DNA of 64,000 nucleotides from Rhodobacter sp. (GTDB lineage Bacteria > Pseudomonadota > Alphaproteobacteria > Rhodobacterales > Rhodobacteraceae). A program made the position numbers and the translations under genes. The stretch lies in NCBI GenBank assembly GCA_020250445.1, contig JADCEF010000023.1, positions 1 through 64,000 on the forward strand. The letters are read 5' to 3'. Within the stretch, counting starts at the first letter, position 1; the number at the start of each line of letters is the position of its first letter. Under the pieces are notes generated by a model that saw only the letters and a program-made list of their open reading frames with translations, was not told where the DNA came from and ran no database searches. This document shows, piece by piece, positions 39,373 to 49,567 of this stretch.

Positions 39373-39698
39373 CGCGGATGGTCCATCGCGCTCAGCGCCG
39401 GACTGCTGGCAATCATCCAGCCGGAAAAGACCGGCGTGTTCTGGTTCAGGCTGTCAACCACGGTCAGATGGGCATAGGCATTCGACGCCGGGTCGTCATA
39501 GGGATAGCGGCATTCATCAAGCTGGATGGTCAGCCTGCCCTTGACCACGCTTTGCCCCCGGGCCAGATCGATGTCCGCCAGATCACCCGACACCTTGTCC
39601 AGCCAGCGCACGACACCGCCCGGGGCCTGGGCAATGGCAGTTGTCTGCGCCAGGGCCGGCAGGGCCAGAACGCACAGCAAAAGGGCAAGGCGCGTCAT
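39321..39698 (-). CDS. DUF2155-domain exported protein
   Basis: A 125-residue protein with a signal peptide (MTRLALLLCVLALPALAQ) and the DUF2155 core ARGQSVVKGRLTIQLDECRY, FSGWMIASSPALSAMDHPRYDVWILRC. The two cysteines probably pair in the periplasm. In alphaproteobacteria this family sits beside accBC-aat and the mlaD/NDUFA12 genes, as here. Its start overlaps mlaD by four bases. Function is not established; an envelope role is likely from context. Confidence 0.9.
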   Translation of the reverse strand: MTRLALLLCVLALPALAQTTAIAQAPGGVVRWLDKVSGDLADIDLARGQSVVKGRLTIQLDECRYPYDDPASNAYAHLTVVDSLNQNTPVFSGWMIASSPALSAMDHPRYDVWILRCDTDAAVGE

Positions 39699-40162
39699 TC
39701 GGCGGGTGCGGGGGTCTGCGACCCCGATCCGCCGACGAATTTCATCAGCAGGGCAATCACGCTGACGGCCCCTTGGGTGTCTTCAATCTCATCGCCCGGA
39801 CCAAGGTTTTCCAGGGACCCGCCAGGCTGCAATTCGATAAAGCTGCCCCCCAGCAAACCTTCGGACGAGACCAGAACGGTGCTGTCATCGGGGATCAGCA
39901 CGTCATTGCGCACCGAAATCGTGGCATCGGCGAAGAAGGTTTGCGGGTTAAGCTTCAGCGCCGTCACGGTGCCCACCTTGACGCCGGCAAGACGCACATC
40001 GGTGCCCACCGTCACCCCATCGACCGAACGAAAACTCGCGACCAGCGGATAACTGGCGGCATTGCCGGTAAAACCGGTGCTTTGCCCGGCGTAAACCAAA
40101 AAGCCGACAGCGGCGGCCAGAACCGCAGCACCTGCAATGACTTCTGACGGATTTTCAGCCAT
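39695..40162 (-). CDS. mlaD: MlaD-like lipid-transport protein (MCE domain)
   Basis: Substrate-binding MCE protein of the Mla phospholipid transporter. The 155 residues have an N-terminal membrane anchor (SEVIAGAAVLAAAVGFLVYAG) and the MCE core (YPLVASFRSVDGVTVGTDVR, LAGVKVGTV, FIELQPGG). The ATG at 40162 forms TAATG with the NDUFA12 gene stop. The other mla genes are not in the window. Confidence 0.92.
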   Translation of the reverse strand: MAENPSEVIAGAAVLAAAVGFLVYAGQSTGFTGNAASYPLVASFRSVDGVTVGTDVRLAGVKVGTVTALKLNPQTFFADATISVRNDVLIPDDSTVLVSSEGLLGGSFIELQPGGSLENLGPGDEIEDTQGAVSVIALLMKFVGGSGSQTPAPAE

Positions 40163-40536
40163 TATTCCGGTTGCCATGCCTCGTAATCGCGCCGCGCCAC
40201 CGGATCGGGTCTGCGGATCGAACCGGGGGGCGCATAGGCGGCCATCGTTCCGGTCAGATTCTCCTGATGCGGTTTTTCCCAGGCCTTCTTTTTCGGCGGC
40301 GCTTCGACAGGTGTCTGATCCCGGGTGAAGTGCAGCCAGCCATGCCAGTCGGCGCTGACGCGGCTTGCTTCCATTTCGCCGTTGTAGATGACCCAGCGCT
40401 TCCTGTCGTCAGACGTCCGGTAATAGATGTTGCCCTGCGCATCCTCGCCCACCTTCACGCCGCGACGCGCCGTGAAGATCTGGGTGCCCAGCGTCTGGCT
40501 GTTCCACCAGGTCACAAGGCGCTTCAGGAAGGACAT
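40162..40536 (-). CDS. NDUFA12-type accessory subunit of complex I
   Basis: Supernumerary complex I subunit (B17.2 family) found in alphaproteobacteria and mitochondria. The 124 residues carry the family pattern: [59 protein letters not shown]-type blocks (shown in parts) and [23 protein letters not shown]. It is encoded far from the nuo operon, in a mini-operon with mlaD and DUF2155. Confidence 0.94.
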   Translation of the reverse strand: MSFLKRLVTWWNSQTLGTQIFTARRGVKVGEDAQGNIYYRTSDDRKRWVIYNGEMEASRVSADWHGWLHFTRDQTPVEAPPKKKAWEKPHQENLTGTMAAYAPPGSIRRPDPVARRDYEAWQPE

Positions 40537-40720
40537 GGCGCGGTCTCCGGCTGTTTGGCCTGATATGGCCGAAGGCGGTGGCAAGGTCTAGGGGGTATGA
40601 CCGGCACCTGCGGGGCAAGGCCCGATCTGTCAGCGTTTCGCGAAAGACCTGCCCCGGGGGCGGTCCCGTGCGCGCCCGGCAGATGGCCGCCGTCCTGATA
40701 GCGGGCGGACCCCGGACAGA

Positions 40721-41989
40721 TCATCTTGCCGTGACTTTTTCCTTGCTTTTCGGCGCTTCGGTGAAAATCATCAGCGGCTTTACCCCGCTTTTCACGGCTT
40801 CCTCGTTCACCACCACCTCTTCCACGCCGTCCCGTCCGGGCAGTTCGAACATGGTATCCAGCAGGATATCCTCCATGATCGAGCGCAGGCCCCGCGCGCC
40901 TGTCTTGCGCCTGATGGCGCGCTTGGCGATGGCGACAAGGGCATCGGCAGTGAAGGTCAGCTTGACGCCCTCGATCTCGAACAGGCGCTGGTACTGTTTG
41001 ACAAGGGCATTCTTCGGCTCGGTCAGGATCGTCACCAGGGCCGCCTCATCGAGGTCGGTCAGCGTCGCGATCACCGGCAGACGGCCGACAAATTCGGGGA
41101 TAAGGCCGAATTTCAGCAGATCCTCCGGCTCCAGTTCCATGAACAACTCGCCCGCCCCCCGCGCATCGGGGTCTTTCACATCGGCACCAAACCCGATGCC
41201 GGAGCCCTTGTTGCGCTGCGCGATAATCTTTTCCAGCCCGGCAAAGGCACCGCCACAGATGAACAGGATATTGGTCGTATCCACCTGCAGGAATTCCTGC
41301 TGCGGATGCTTGCGCCCGCCCTGTGGCGGCACCGAGGCAATGGTGCCTTCCATGATCTTCAAAAGCGCCTGCTGCACGCCTTCGCCCGACACATCGCGGG
41401 TGATCGACGGATTGTCGGACTTGCGGGTGATCTTGTCGACCTCGTCAATATAGACGATCCCGCGCTGTGCGCGTTCGACATTGTATTCACTGGCCTGCAG
41501 AAGCTTGAGGATGATGTTCTCAACATCTTCCCCCACGTAACCGGCTTCGGTCAGGGTGGTGGCATCGGCCATGGTGAAGGGAACATCCAGAATCCGCGCC
41601 AGCGTCTGGGCAAGCAGCGTCTTGCCGCAGCCGGTCGGGCCGATCAGCAGGATGTTGGATTTCGACAGTTCGATATCAGTCTTGGACGAATGATTCAGGC
41701 GCTTGTAATGGTTGTGCACCGCAACCGACAGCACGCGCTTGGCATGAATCTGGCCGATCACATAGTCATCCAGAACCTTGCAGATCTCACGCGGGGTGGG
41801 CACACCGTCCGAGGATTTCAGGCCCGAGGTTTTCGTTTCCTCGCGGATGATGTCCATGCAAAGCTCAACACATTCGTCGCAGATGAACACGGTCGGACCC
41901 GCAATCAGCTTGCGCACCTCGTGCTGGCTTTTGCCGCAGAACGAGCAGTAAAGGGTATTCTTGCTGTCGCTGCCCGAGTTGTTCGCCAT
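40721..41989 (-). CDS. clpX: ClpX, ATPase subunit of ClpXP protease
   Basis: Hexameric AAA+ unfoldase for ClpP. The 422 residues contain the N-terminal zinc domain ([21 protein letters not shown]), Walker [16 protein letters not shown], pore loop GYVGEDVEN, Walker [11 protein letters not shown] and the ClpP-docking IGF loop in [10 protein letters not shown]. The start MANNSGSDS at 41989 was chosen over an upstream in-frame ATG. clpP lies 126 bases upstream on the same strand. Confidence 0.97.
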   Translation of the reverse strand: MANNSGSDSKNTLYCSFCGKSQHEVRKLIAGPTVFICDECVELCMDIIREETKTSGLKSSDGVPTPREICKVLDDYVIGQIHAKRVLSVAVHNHYKRLNHSSKTDIELSKSNILLIGPTGCGKTLLAQTLARILDVPFTMADATTLTEAGYVGEDVENIILKLLQASEYNVERAQRGIVYIDEVDKITRKSDNPSITRDVSGEGVQQALLKIMEGTIASVPPQGGRKHPQQEFLQVDTTNILFICGGAFAGLEKIIAQRNKGSGIGFGADVKDPDARGAGELFMELEPEDLLKFGLIPEFVGRLPVIATLTDLDEAALVTILTEPKNALVKQYQRLFEIEGVKLTFTADALVAIAKRAIRRKTGARGLRSIMEDILLDTMFELPGRDGVEEVVVNEEAVKSGVKPLMIFTEAPKSKEKVTAR

Positions 41990-42115
41990 CGTAACCTCTG
42001 CCATCTTTCGTATCGGGCCGACGGGCCACATGCGCCTTATTGGAAAGCTTAGGGCAGACCCTTCGCCTTCACAATGTCAAATCATGCACCGCCCCGCTGA
42101 CAGGGCGGGCACCCT

Positions 42116-42751
42116 TCATCCCTTCGACACGTCGTCCGCCTTGCCGCGGCTTTCGAGGATATCGTCGATCAGGCCCCAGGCCCTGGCATCTTCGGCGGAC
42201 ATGAAGTTGTCCCGCTCCAGCGCGGCTTCGACGGCTTCGATCGGCTGCCCGGTATGGCGGACATAGATCTCGTTCAGACGGTCCTTCAGCTTTTGCGTCT
42301 CGCGGGCGTGGATCATGATGTCCGTCGCCTGTCCCTGATAGCCGCCGGACGGCTGGTGGACCATGACGCGGCTGTTGGGCAAGGAAAAGCGCATGCCCGG
42401 ATGCCCTGCCGTCAGCAGAAGCGACCCCATCGAGGCCGCCTGCCCGATCACCAGCGTGGAAACCTTCGGCTTGATATACTGCATAGTATCGTAGATCGAC
42501 AGGCCGCTGGTCACGACGCCACCGGGCGAGTTGATGTACATCGAAATCTCCTTGGACGGATTTTCCGATTCCAGAAACAGAAGCTGCGCACAGATCAGCG
42601 ATGACATGCCGTCATGCACCGGACCGGACAGGAAGATGATCCGTTCCTTGAGCATGCGCGAATAGATGTCATAGGCGCGCTCGCCGCGGCTGGTCTGTTC
42701 GACCACCATCGGGACAAGCGTGTTCATGTAGGTGTCGATCGGATCTCTCAT
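42116..42751 (-). CDS. clpP: ClpP, proteolytic subunit of ClpXP
   Basis: Serine protease ring of ClpXP. The 211 residues show the catalytic Ser in [15 protein letters not shown], the catalytic His in [17 protein letters not shown] and the later catalytic Asp region [21 protein letters not shown]. Length is typical. It is followed by clpX, the usual order. Confidence 0.97.
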   Translation of the reverse strand: MRDPIDTYMNTLVPMVVEQTSRGERAYDIYSRMLKERIIFLSGPVHDGMSSLICAQLLFLESENPSKEISMYINSPGGVVTSGLSIYDTMQYIKPKVSTLVIGQAASMGSLLLTAGHPGMRFSLPNSRVMVHQPSGGYQGQATDIMIHARETQKLKDRLNEIYVRHTGQPIEAVEAALERDNFMSAEDARAWGLIDDILESRGKADDVSKG

Positions 42752-43002
42752 CTCAGCCTGCCTCGCGTCTTTGATCTGTACCGTCGCCGTCTTGCCCGAC
42801 TCTTAGTTGTGCCGGCAGGGGGCTGCAAGGGGCTGTCCCCCGCACCGGACCCGCCCCGGACCGCCGCCTTTCCGGCCTGCGTCGCGCGCAGACTAGTGCG
42901 GCTTTGGTTAAGCAAGGATGACCCCCTCGCCCATTCCGCAGAAGGCCGCCCAGGCGCCACGCGGGAACCGGGGTCAGGGGACGTCCCGGGCTGCGGCCGA
43001 TG

Positions 43003-44502
43003 TCATGTGCCGCAGAAGGTGCGGAAGCCTTCGGTAAAGTCACGGGGCGGCGGCAGCGCAAGGTGTTCCTGCCCCGGCGTCCCGGCGAAAGGGGCCGACA
43101 GGGCGGACAACAGCACCTCGAAAGGGGCCGCATCGCCGGCAACCGCCGCGTTCAGGGCCGCTTCGACGCTGTGGTTGCGCGGGATGACAACCGGGTTGAC
43201 GCGGTCCATCGCAGATGCCCGTTCCGCAGGCGTGCCCGGCCCGCTTTCAACGCGGGCGCGCCAGTCTGCCAGCCAGCCGTCAAGGGCTTGGAGTTGCGAG
43301 AACTGCGCGCGCACCGCCCCTGGCACCCCGCGCAGGGCATCTGACAGCCGCCGGAAGGTCAGGGTCCAGTCCGCCGCCTGCGCCTCCATCAGCGCCAGAA
43401 GGCGCTGCACCAGCAGGGCATCTTCCCGGTCATCCCGCACAAGGCCAAGCTTTGCCCGCAGGATGGATTGAAACCGCGCCTCGTACCGGGGTGCGTAGCT
43501 GCGCAACACCTCGGTTGCGGCCGCAATCGCCTTGTCCGCATCGCTGTCGATCAGCGGCACCAGGGTTTCCGCCAGCCGCGCCAGATTCCACTGCCCGATG
43601 GCAGGCTGGTTGCCATAGGCATACCGCCCCGTCTGGTCGATGGAACTGAACACGGTGTCCGGCGCACAGGCATCCATGAAGGCGCAGGGCCCGTAATCGA
43701 TGGTCTCACCGGACAGCGTCATGTTGTCGGTGTTCATCACGCCATGAATGAACCCCACGCTCATCCATCCGGCAATCAGCGCGGCCTGCGCCCCGACCAC
43801 GGCATCCAGCAGGGCAAGCGCCGTGTTTGGGTCATCTGCCAGGTGCGGGTAATGCCGCGCCAGAGTGTAGCCGGTTAGCAGGCGCAGACGGTCCACCTCG
43901 CCCCGCGCCGCGAAGAACTGGAAGGTGCCGACGCGGATATGACTGGCGGCGACGCGGGCAAGCACCGCCCCAGGCAGGGCCGTTTCGCGCTGCACCATCT
44001 CGCCCGTGGTCACGGCGGCAAGCGCGCGCGTGGTGGGGATGCCCAGCGCGTGCATGGCCTCGCCGATCAGGTATTCCCGCAGCACGGGGCCCAAGGTCGC
44101 CTTGCCGTCGCCCCGCCGGGAAAACGGCGTCGGTCCGGACCCTTTCAGCGCAATGTCGCGCCGCAGGCCGGCGCGGTCGATGACCTCGCCAAGCAGCAGG
44201 GCGCGGCCGTCGCCAAGATGCGGTGAAAATCCGCCGAACTGGTGCCCCGCATAGGCCTGTGCCACCGGCCGGGCATCTGCCGGCATGAGGTTGCCGCTGA
44301 AAATCCCGGCACCCAGCGCGCCATCCAGCAGGTCGGCGTCCAGACCCAGATCCTGGGCCAGCGCGCGGTTCAGCCGGAACAGGCGCGGCGCGGGCACCCG
44401 CGCCGCCGCCCAATCCACCGAAAACCCGGGAAGGTCGCGCGCATAGCTGTGGTCAAAGCCAAATCGCGGTCCGCTGCCCGTTTCCGATCGCCCGTCCGGC
44501 AT
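43003..44502 (-). CDS. selO: SelO-family protein adenylyltransferase (YdiU)
   Basis: Pseudokinase-fold enzyme that transfers AMP to proteins, implicated in redox control. The 499 residues include AYAGHQFGGFSPHLGDGRALLLGE, DIALKGSGPTPFSRRGDGKATLGPVLREY-type segments, GFIHGVMNTDNM and YGPCAFMD near the active site. The C-terminus ends FRTFCGT, with Cys where the animal protein has selenocysteine nearby. Transcribed alone, 20 bases downstream of msrA. Confidence 0.93.
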   Translation of the reverse strand: MPDGRSETGSGPRFGFDHSYARDLPGFSVDWAAARVPAPRLFRLNRALAQDLGLDADLLDGALGAGIFSGNLMPADARPVAQAYAGHQFGGFSPHLGDGRALLLGEVIDRAGLRRDIALKGSGPTPFSRRGDGKATLGPVLREYLIGEAMHALGIPTTRALAAVTTGEMVQRETALPGAVLARVAASHIRVGTFQFFAARGEVDRLRLLTGYTLARHYPHLADDPNTALALLDAVVGAQAALIAGWMSVGFIHGVMNTDNMTLSGETIDYGPCAFMDACAPDTVFSSIDQTGRYAYGNQPAIGQWNLARLAETLVPLIDSDADKAIAAATEVLRSYAPRYEARFQSILRAKLGLVRDDREDALLVQRLLALMEAQAADWTLTFRRLSDALRGVPGAVRAQFSQLQALDGWLADWRARVESGPGTPAERASAMDRVNPVVIPRNHSVEAALNAAVAGDAAPFEVLLSALSAPFAGTPGQEHLALPPPRDFTEGFRTFCGT

Positions 44503-44524
44503 GGGATCACCCTTTCAGACAGGG

Positions 44525-45043
44525 TCAGGCGGCGTCCGTCGCCCGCCGGGGCAGTTTCCAGTGCGGGCGCGGGAAGTGGCAAGTGTAGCCGTTGGGGATG
44601 CGTTCCAGATAATCCTGATGTTCCGGCTCCGCCTGCCAGAAGGGGCCCGCCGGGGCCACTTCGGTGACGACCTTTCCCGGCCAGAGGCCCGACGCATTGA
44701 CATCGGCGATGGTCCGTTCCGCTTCGGCCTTTTGATCCTGCGACAGGAAATAGATGGCAGAACGGTAGGACAGCCCGCGGTCGTTGCCCTGCCTGTTGAG
44801 GGTGGTCGGATCATGAATCTGGAAAAAGAACTCCAGCAGCGCGCGGTAGCTGATGCGCGCGGGATCAAAGATGATCTCGATGCCCTCGGCATGGGTGCCG
44901 TGATTGCGGTAGGTCGCGTTGGCAACATCGCCGCCGGTGTAGCCGACGCGGGTCTTCACCACGCCTGGCAAGCGCCGGATCAGATCCTGCATGCCCCAAA
45001 AACAGCCGCCCGCCAGAATCGCCGTCTCATGCCTGTCCGCCAT
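44525..45043 (-). CDS. msrA: Peptide methionine sulfoxide reductase A
   Basis: Repairs oxidised methionine (S-sulfoxide). The 172 residues start with the catalytic Cys in [19 protein letters not shown] and continue with [28 protein letters not shown]-type family sequence; [11 protein letters not shown] is also clear. It is followed by selO on the same strand; both act in oxidative-stress protection. Confidence 0.96.
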   Translation of the reverse strand: MADRHETAILAGGCFWGMQDLIRRLPGVVKTRVGYTGGDVANATYRNHGTHAEGIEIIFDPARISYRALLEFFFQIHDPTTLNRQGNDRGLSYRSAIYFLSQDQKAEAERTIADVNASGLWPGKVVTEVAPAGPFWQAEPEHQDYLERIPNGYTCHFPRPHWKLPRRATDAA

Positions 45044-45299
45044 GTCCCTCTCCCAGTCCTGTCAGTCTCAGGGTAACATGGCGACGGTGCCCGCAAATGT
45101 CCAATGCCTGGCAACAAAAGCCTTGCCGTCGGCTGGCATCCGCGCGGCAAATCCGCATCGCCGGGGCATCGCACCGGCAATGCGGGTGGTTTGTTGCCGG
45201 ACAATCCACTATGTAGGCCGGTGACGCGGACACAGGGCCGCGCGGGGCCGCGCTTGCCCGCCCCGTCCGAAGTGCAAGAGCCGAGGTTTGCCGTCCGGA

Positions 45300-47099
45300 A
45301 TGCTGTCGTTCATCCGATCAAGACTTGAAGGTGCCTTTCCCGCACTGAAGGAAAAATTGCTTTGGCGGCTGCTTCGGGAAAACCTGCATGAGCAGCGCAA
45401 GCTTTATGCGGTGTCCATCCTTGCGATGATCGTCGTTGCCGCAATGACATCCTCGGTTGCTTTGGTCATGCGCTACATCGTTGATGCGATGACGATCCCT
45501 GACAATCGGGGAACCGTCTTCATGGTGGCGATGGCCGTCGCGCTGATCTTCACGATCAAGGGTCTGGCCACCTATGTTCAGGTCGTCTCTTTGACCCGCG
45601 CCGGCAACCGGATTGTCGCGACCCAGCAGGTCCGGCTGTACGACAAGCTGCTGCGGCAGGGGGTTTCCTTTTTCAACCTGACCGAATCGTCAGACCTGCT
45701 GATGCGCGTCACGCAATCGGCCCAGATGGCGCGGATGATCATTGACATGATCGTCACCTCTTTTGTCCGCGATCTTCTGACCCTGATCGGCCTTGTGATC
45801 GTGATGTTCTACCAGCAGCCGGTCCTGTCTGCCGTATCGCTGCTGATCGGTCCTGCGGCGATCTTCGGTATCCGGGTTCTGCTGCGCAAGGTGCGCAAGA
45901 TCATGGAGATGGAGATGGCCTCGCTGGCCGAGATCATCAAGGTGATCCAGGAAACCTCGACCGGCATCCGGATTATCAAGGCCTTTGCGCTGGAAGAACG
46001 CATGTCAAGCCGCATGGTAAAGGCCGTGCGCGAAGTGGAAAAACGGTCAAATGCCATTTCGCGTCTGGAAGCGATCACCAGCCCGCTGATGGACACGCTG
46101 TCAGGTTTTGCCATTGCGGCGGTGGTCGCGTTAAGCGCCCTGCAGATATTCGGGGTGCAGGGCACCACGCCGGGGCAGCTGATGTCCTTTGTGACAGCGC
46201 TTCTGATGGCCTATGAACCGGCCAAGCGCCTGTCACGCATGCGCATCACGATTGAATCGGGAATGGTGGGCGTAAGGATGATGTTCACGCTGCTGGACCA
46301 GCCCGAAACGCTGGCCGAACATCCCGATCCCGTCGCCATGCCGAAGGGTCCGGGCCGGATCGTGTTCGACAGGGTGCATTTCGGCTACGGCACCGGCAGG
46401 CCGGTGATCAGCGATCTGTCGCTTGTCTTCGAAGCGGGCAAGACGACGGCGCTGGTCGGCCCGTCGGGGGGCGGAAAATCCACGATCCTGAACCTGATCC
46501 TGCGGCTTTATGACCCCGGCGAGGGCACCGTGATGATCGACGGTCAGGACATCCGCAGGGCAAGCTTCACCACGCTGCGCGACCGGATTTCCTTTGTCGG
46601 ACAGGATACTTTCCTGTTTTCCGCAAGCGTGTCGGACAATATCCGGTTCGGATCCCCCTCGGCGTCCGAAGATGCGGTGATCGCGGCCTGCAAGGCGGCA
46701 AATGCGCATGAGTTCATCGAACACCTGCCGCAGGGCTATCACACCCAGGTCGGCGAGAACGGGGCCTTCCTGTCGGGCGGGCAGAAACAGCGGCTGGCCA
46801 TTGCGCGCGCCATCCTGCGCGACGCCCCGATCCTGCTGCTGGACGAGGCGACAAGCGCCCTGGACAGCCGGTCCGAGGCCCTGGTTCAGGAAGCGCTTCA
46901 GCGCCTGACGAAGGGCCGCACGACCATCGTCATCGCCCACCGGCTGTCCACCGTGCTGGGTGCCGACAAGATCTGCGTGATCGAAGCCGGCAGGCTGGCG
47001 GAAGAAGGCAGCGCCAGGGCGCTGCTGGCGCAAGGCGGGGCGTTCCGCAGCCTCTATGATCAGCAGTTCGGGGCGGCCCGGGCACGCAATACGGCCTGA
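45300..47099 (+). CDS. MsbA-like ABC exporter
   Basis: A 599-residue half-transporter with six membrane helices in the first about 330 residues and a C-terminal ATPase: Walker A GPSGGGKSTIL, Q-loop SFVGQDTFLF, signature LSGGQKQRLAIARAIL and Walker B ILLLDEATSALDS. The architecture is that of lipid A/lipid-linked-sugar exporters (MsbA, and related peptide exporters). It heads a plus-strand set with neuC and two Kdo-type glycosyltransferases, which favours a lipid or glycolipid substrate. Starts at ATG 45300 rather than a TTG at 45288. Confidence 0.9.
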   Translation: MLSFIRSRLEGAFPALKEKLLWRLLRENLHEQRKLYAVSILAMIVVAAMTSSVALVMRYIVDAMTIPDNRGTVFMVAMAVALIFTIKGLATYVQVVSLTRAGNRIVATQQVRLYDKLLRQGVSFFNLTESSDLLMRVTQSAQMARMIIDMIVTSFVRDLLTLIGLVIVMFYQQPVLSAVSLLIGPAAIFGIRVLLRKVRKIMEMEMASLAEIIKVIQETSTGIRIIKAFALEERMSSRMVKAVREVEKRSNAISRLEAITSPLMDTLSGFAIAAVVALSALQIFGVQGTTPGQLMSFVTALLMAYEPAKRLSRMRITIESGMVGVRMMFTLLDQPETLAEHPDPVAMPKGPGRIVFDRVHFGYGTGRPVISDLSLVFEAGKTTALVGPSGGGKSTILNLILRLYDPGEGTVMIDGQDIRRASFTTLRDRISFVGQDTFLFSASVSDNIRFGSPSASEDAVIAACKAANAHEFIEHLPQGYHTQVGENGAFLSGGQKQRLAIARAILRDAPILLLDEATSALDSRSEALVQEALQRLTKGRTTIVIAHRLSTVLGADKICVIEAGRLAEEGSARALLAQGGAFRSLYDQQFGAARARNTA

Positions 47100-47181
47100 A
47101 TGGCGGCCCGCCCGCTGCGCAATGTCTTGCGGCACGATGCAGGCGACGGCTAGTCTGTGCGCAAAATGAAACGCAGGCCCG

Positions 47182-48303
47182 ATGACCAGACGCATTCTTT
47201 TCGTGACCGGCACAAGGGCGGATTTCGGCAAGCTTGAACCGCTGGCGGCCGCCGTCCGCGACGCAGGCATGGCCGTGTCCTTCTTTGTCACCGGCATGCA
47301 CCTGATGGACCGCTACGGGCGCACCAAGCTGGAGGTGGGCCGCTTCGCCGGTGCGGATATCTTTGAATTCCAGAACCAGCGCGAGGGGGATCCGCAGGAC
47401 ATGATCCTGGCCAAGACCGTCATGGGATTTTCCGATTTCCTGACCGAACACCGCCCCGACCTGGCGGTGGTGCATGGCGACCGGATCGAGGCGCTGGCCT
47501 GCGCGCTGGTCTGCGCCACCAATTATGTCCGCTCGGCCCATGTCGAAGGCGGCGAGGTTTCGGGCACGATCGACGAGGTGTTCCGCCACTGCAATACCAA
47601 GCTGGCCACGCATCACTTCGTCAGCTCGGCCGAGGCGGCAAACCGCGTCATGGCCCTGGGCGAGCCGAAGGAGTCGGTCCATGTCATCGGATCGCCCGAG
47701 CTGGATTTCCATTCACAGCCCTCGGGTGTGGACATCGGCGAGGTAAAGGCGCGCTACGGCATCGCCCTTGACGATTTCGGTATCTGCATCTTTCATCCGG
47801 TAACTTCGGAAGCCAGGATGATGGGCGTTCAGGCGCGGGCGCTGTTCGGGGCGCTGGACGCATCGGGGCGCAATTTCGTGGTGATCGCGCCGAACAACGA
47901 TCCGGGATCCGATGCCATATTCCGCGCCATCAGGGCGCTGCCCAAGGCCCGCTTCCGCCTGATCCCGTCGATGCGGTTTTCGCATTTCTCGGAACTGATG
48001 AAATCTGCCGCCGTGATGGTGGGCAATTCCAGCGCCGGCGTGCGCGAGGCCCCCTTCCTTGGCCTGCCGTCACTGGACATCGGCACGCGGCAGACCAACC
48101 GGGCCAGGGCACCGTCCCTGTTCACCGCAGCCGCCGGGGACCGGCAGGCCATTGACGCCTTTCTGCGCGACCAGTGGGGCCGGGTGCATGACAGCCACAG
48201 GGCCTTTGGCGAAGGGCGTGCGGCTGACCGGTTTGTCGCGGTGCTGCGCGACCCCGCCTTCTGGGCGCGCGACCTGCAAAAGCAGTTCTCCGATCATGGC
48301 TGA
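47182..48303 (+). CDS. NeuC-type UDP-N-acetylglucosamine 2-epimerase (hydrolysing)
   Basis: A 373-residue enzyme of the UDP-GlcNAc 2-epimerase superfamily, in the hydrolysing NeuC/LegG branch. Features are FVTGTRADFGKLEPL at the start, VVHGDRIEALACAL, HVEGGEVSGTIDEVFRH and NSSAGVREAPFLGLPSLDIGTRQ-type UDP-site sequence. It would release ManNAc or a bacillosamine-type analogue, a precursor of sialic acid-like nonulosonates. It overlaps the next gene by 8 bases. No synthase (NeuB) is in the window. Confidence 0.88.
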   Translation: MTRRILFVTGTRADFGKLEPLAAAVRDAGMAVSFFVTGMHLMDRYGRTKLEVGRFAGADIFEFQNQREGDPQDMILAKTVMGFSDFLTEHRPDLAVVHGDRIEALACALVCATNYVRSAHVEGGEVSGTIDEVFRHCNTKLATHHFVSSAEAANRVMALGEPKESVHVIGSPELDFHSQPSGVDIGEVKARYGIALDDFGICIFHPVTSEARMMGVQARALFGALDASGRNFVVIAPNNDPGSDAIFRAIRALPKARFRLIPSMRFSHFSELMKSAAVMVGNSSAGVREAPFLGLPSLDIGTRQTNRARAPSLFTAAAGDRQAIDAFLRDQWGRVHDSHRAFGEGRAADRFVAVLRDPAFWARDLQKQFSDHG

Positions 48304-49567
48304 CCGTGCCCCGACCGGCGCGGTGCTGCGCGCCTATCTGGCGGCAACGGCATGGTCCGCGCCGCTGGCAGCGCGCCACCTGCGCAACCGTCTGGCGCGG
48401 GGCAAGGAAAACCCGGACCGCTGGCGCGAAAAGCTGGGCGAAGCATCGCATCCCCGTCCCGATGGCCCGCTGCTGTGGATGCATGCCGTGGGGCTGGGCG
48501 AAGTGCTGGCGCTGCGCGGCCTGATTGAACAGATGCTGGGCGCGCGCCCAGACCTGCAGTTTCTGGTCACATCCTCGGCCCGCGCCTCGGGCGAGGTGTT
48601 TGACCGCAACCGCCCCCCCCGCACCGTGCACCAATACCTGCCGCTGGATGCGGGCCGCTTCGTGACGCGGTTCCTGAACCATTGGCAGCCGGACCTGTCA
48701 GTCTGGGCGGAACAGGACCTTTGGCCGCGCTTTGTGGTGGAAAGCCATGCAAGGGGCATTCCGCTGGCGATGATCAATGCGCGGATGAATGACCGCGCCC
48801 TGGCCTCGCGCCGCAGGGCGGGGCGCTTGTATGGCGATCTTTATGCGCGCTTTGCGCTGCTGGCGGCGCAGGATGCGGCAACGGCGCGCAACATGCGGCT
48901 GCTGGCCCCTGCGGCTGCGGTCGAGGTGACGGGGTCGCTCAAGGCGGCCTGTGCCCCGCTGGCGGATGGGCCGGACCGCAGGCGGCTGGCGGTGGCGCTG
49001 GCCGGGCGCCGCCTGTGGTGTGCCGCGTCCACCCACCCGGCGGACGAGGCCGTGGTGCTGGCCGCGCAGGCGCAGCGGTTTGCCGAAGACCCGGCGTCGC
49101 TGCTTGTCCTGGCCCCGCGCCTGCCGGACCGGCGGGACGGGATTTCGGCCCATTGCGCCCGGCTTGGCCTGCGGTCCGTCCTGCGGTCCGCCGGGGATGT
49201 GCCCGGCCCGGCGGATGCCGTGTGGATTGCCGACAGCTATGGCGAAATGGGCCTGTGGTACCGGCTGTGCCCCGTGTCGGTCATCGGCGGGTCTTTCGGC
49301 GACACCGGCGGGCATAACCCCTGGGAAGCGGCCAGTCTTGGGTCAGCCATTCTGCACGGACCAAGGACGGCGAATTTCGGCGATGATTATGCCGCCCTGG
49401 CGCTGGCCGAAGCGGCGCGGGATATCTCATCCGCCGGGGCCCTGACTGCCGCGCTGACGGCGCCCGGATTGCGGGAAATGGCGGCACGCGCGCAGAAGGT
49501 CCAGGCCCGGTCGCGCCAGGGGATTTGCGACCTGCGCGACCGTCTGCTGGCGCTGCTGCGGGTATGA
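48296..49567 (+). CDS. Kdo-transferase-like glycosyltransferase (first of two)
   Basis: A 423-residue GT-B protein with the N-terminal domain of Kdo transferases: GPLLWMHAVGLGEVLALRGLI corresponds to the WxHAxSxGE motif but with Gly in place of Ser, then SVWAEQDLWPRFVVE, PLAMINARMNDRAL and GGSFGDTGGHNPWEAASLG near the donor site. It lacks the membrane anchor typical of WaaA. It overlaps neuC by 8 bases and the next paralogue by four. It probably transfers Kdo or a related ulosonic acid. Confidence 0.85.
   Translation: MADRAPTGAVLRAYLAATAWSAPLAARHLRNRLARGKENPDRWREKLGEASHPRPDGPLLWMHAVGLGEVLALRGLIEQMLGARPDLQFLVTSSARASGEVFDRNRPPRTVHQYLPLDAGRFVTRFLNHWQPDLSVWAEQDLWPRFVVESHARGIPLAMINARMNDRALASRRRAGRLYGDLYARFALLAAQDAATARNMRLLAPAAAVEVTGSLKAACAPLADGPDRRRLAVALAGRRLWCAASTHPADEAVVLAAQAQRFAEDPASLLVLAPRLPDRRDGISAHCARLGLRSVLRSAGDVPGPADAVWIADSYGEMGLWYRLCPVSVIGGSFGDTGGHNPWEAASLGSAILHGPRTANFGDDYAALALAEAARDISSAGALTAALTAPGLREMAARAQKVQARSRQGICDLRDRLLALLRV

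Noticed and set aside
42752-43002. Search for an RNA gene or short ORF in the clpP-selO gap
   Set aside because: No convincing hairpin with T-run, cloverleaf or family-like frame was found; taken as the clpP promoter region plus selO 3' end.
45044-45299. Search for a tRNA or small gene between msrA and the ABC exporter gene
   Set aside because: No cloverleaf or conserved T-loop sequence, and the short frames show no protein likeness; probably a divergent promoter region.
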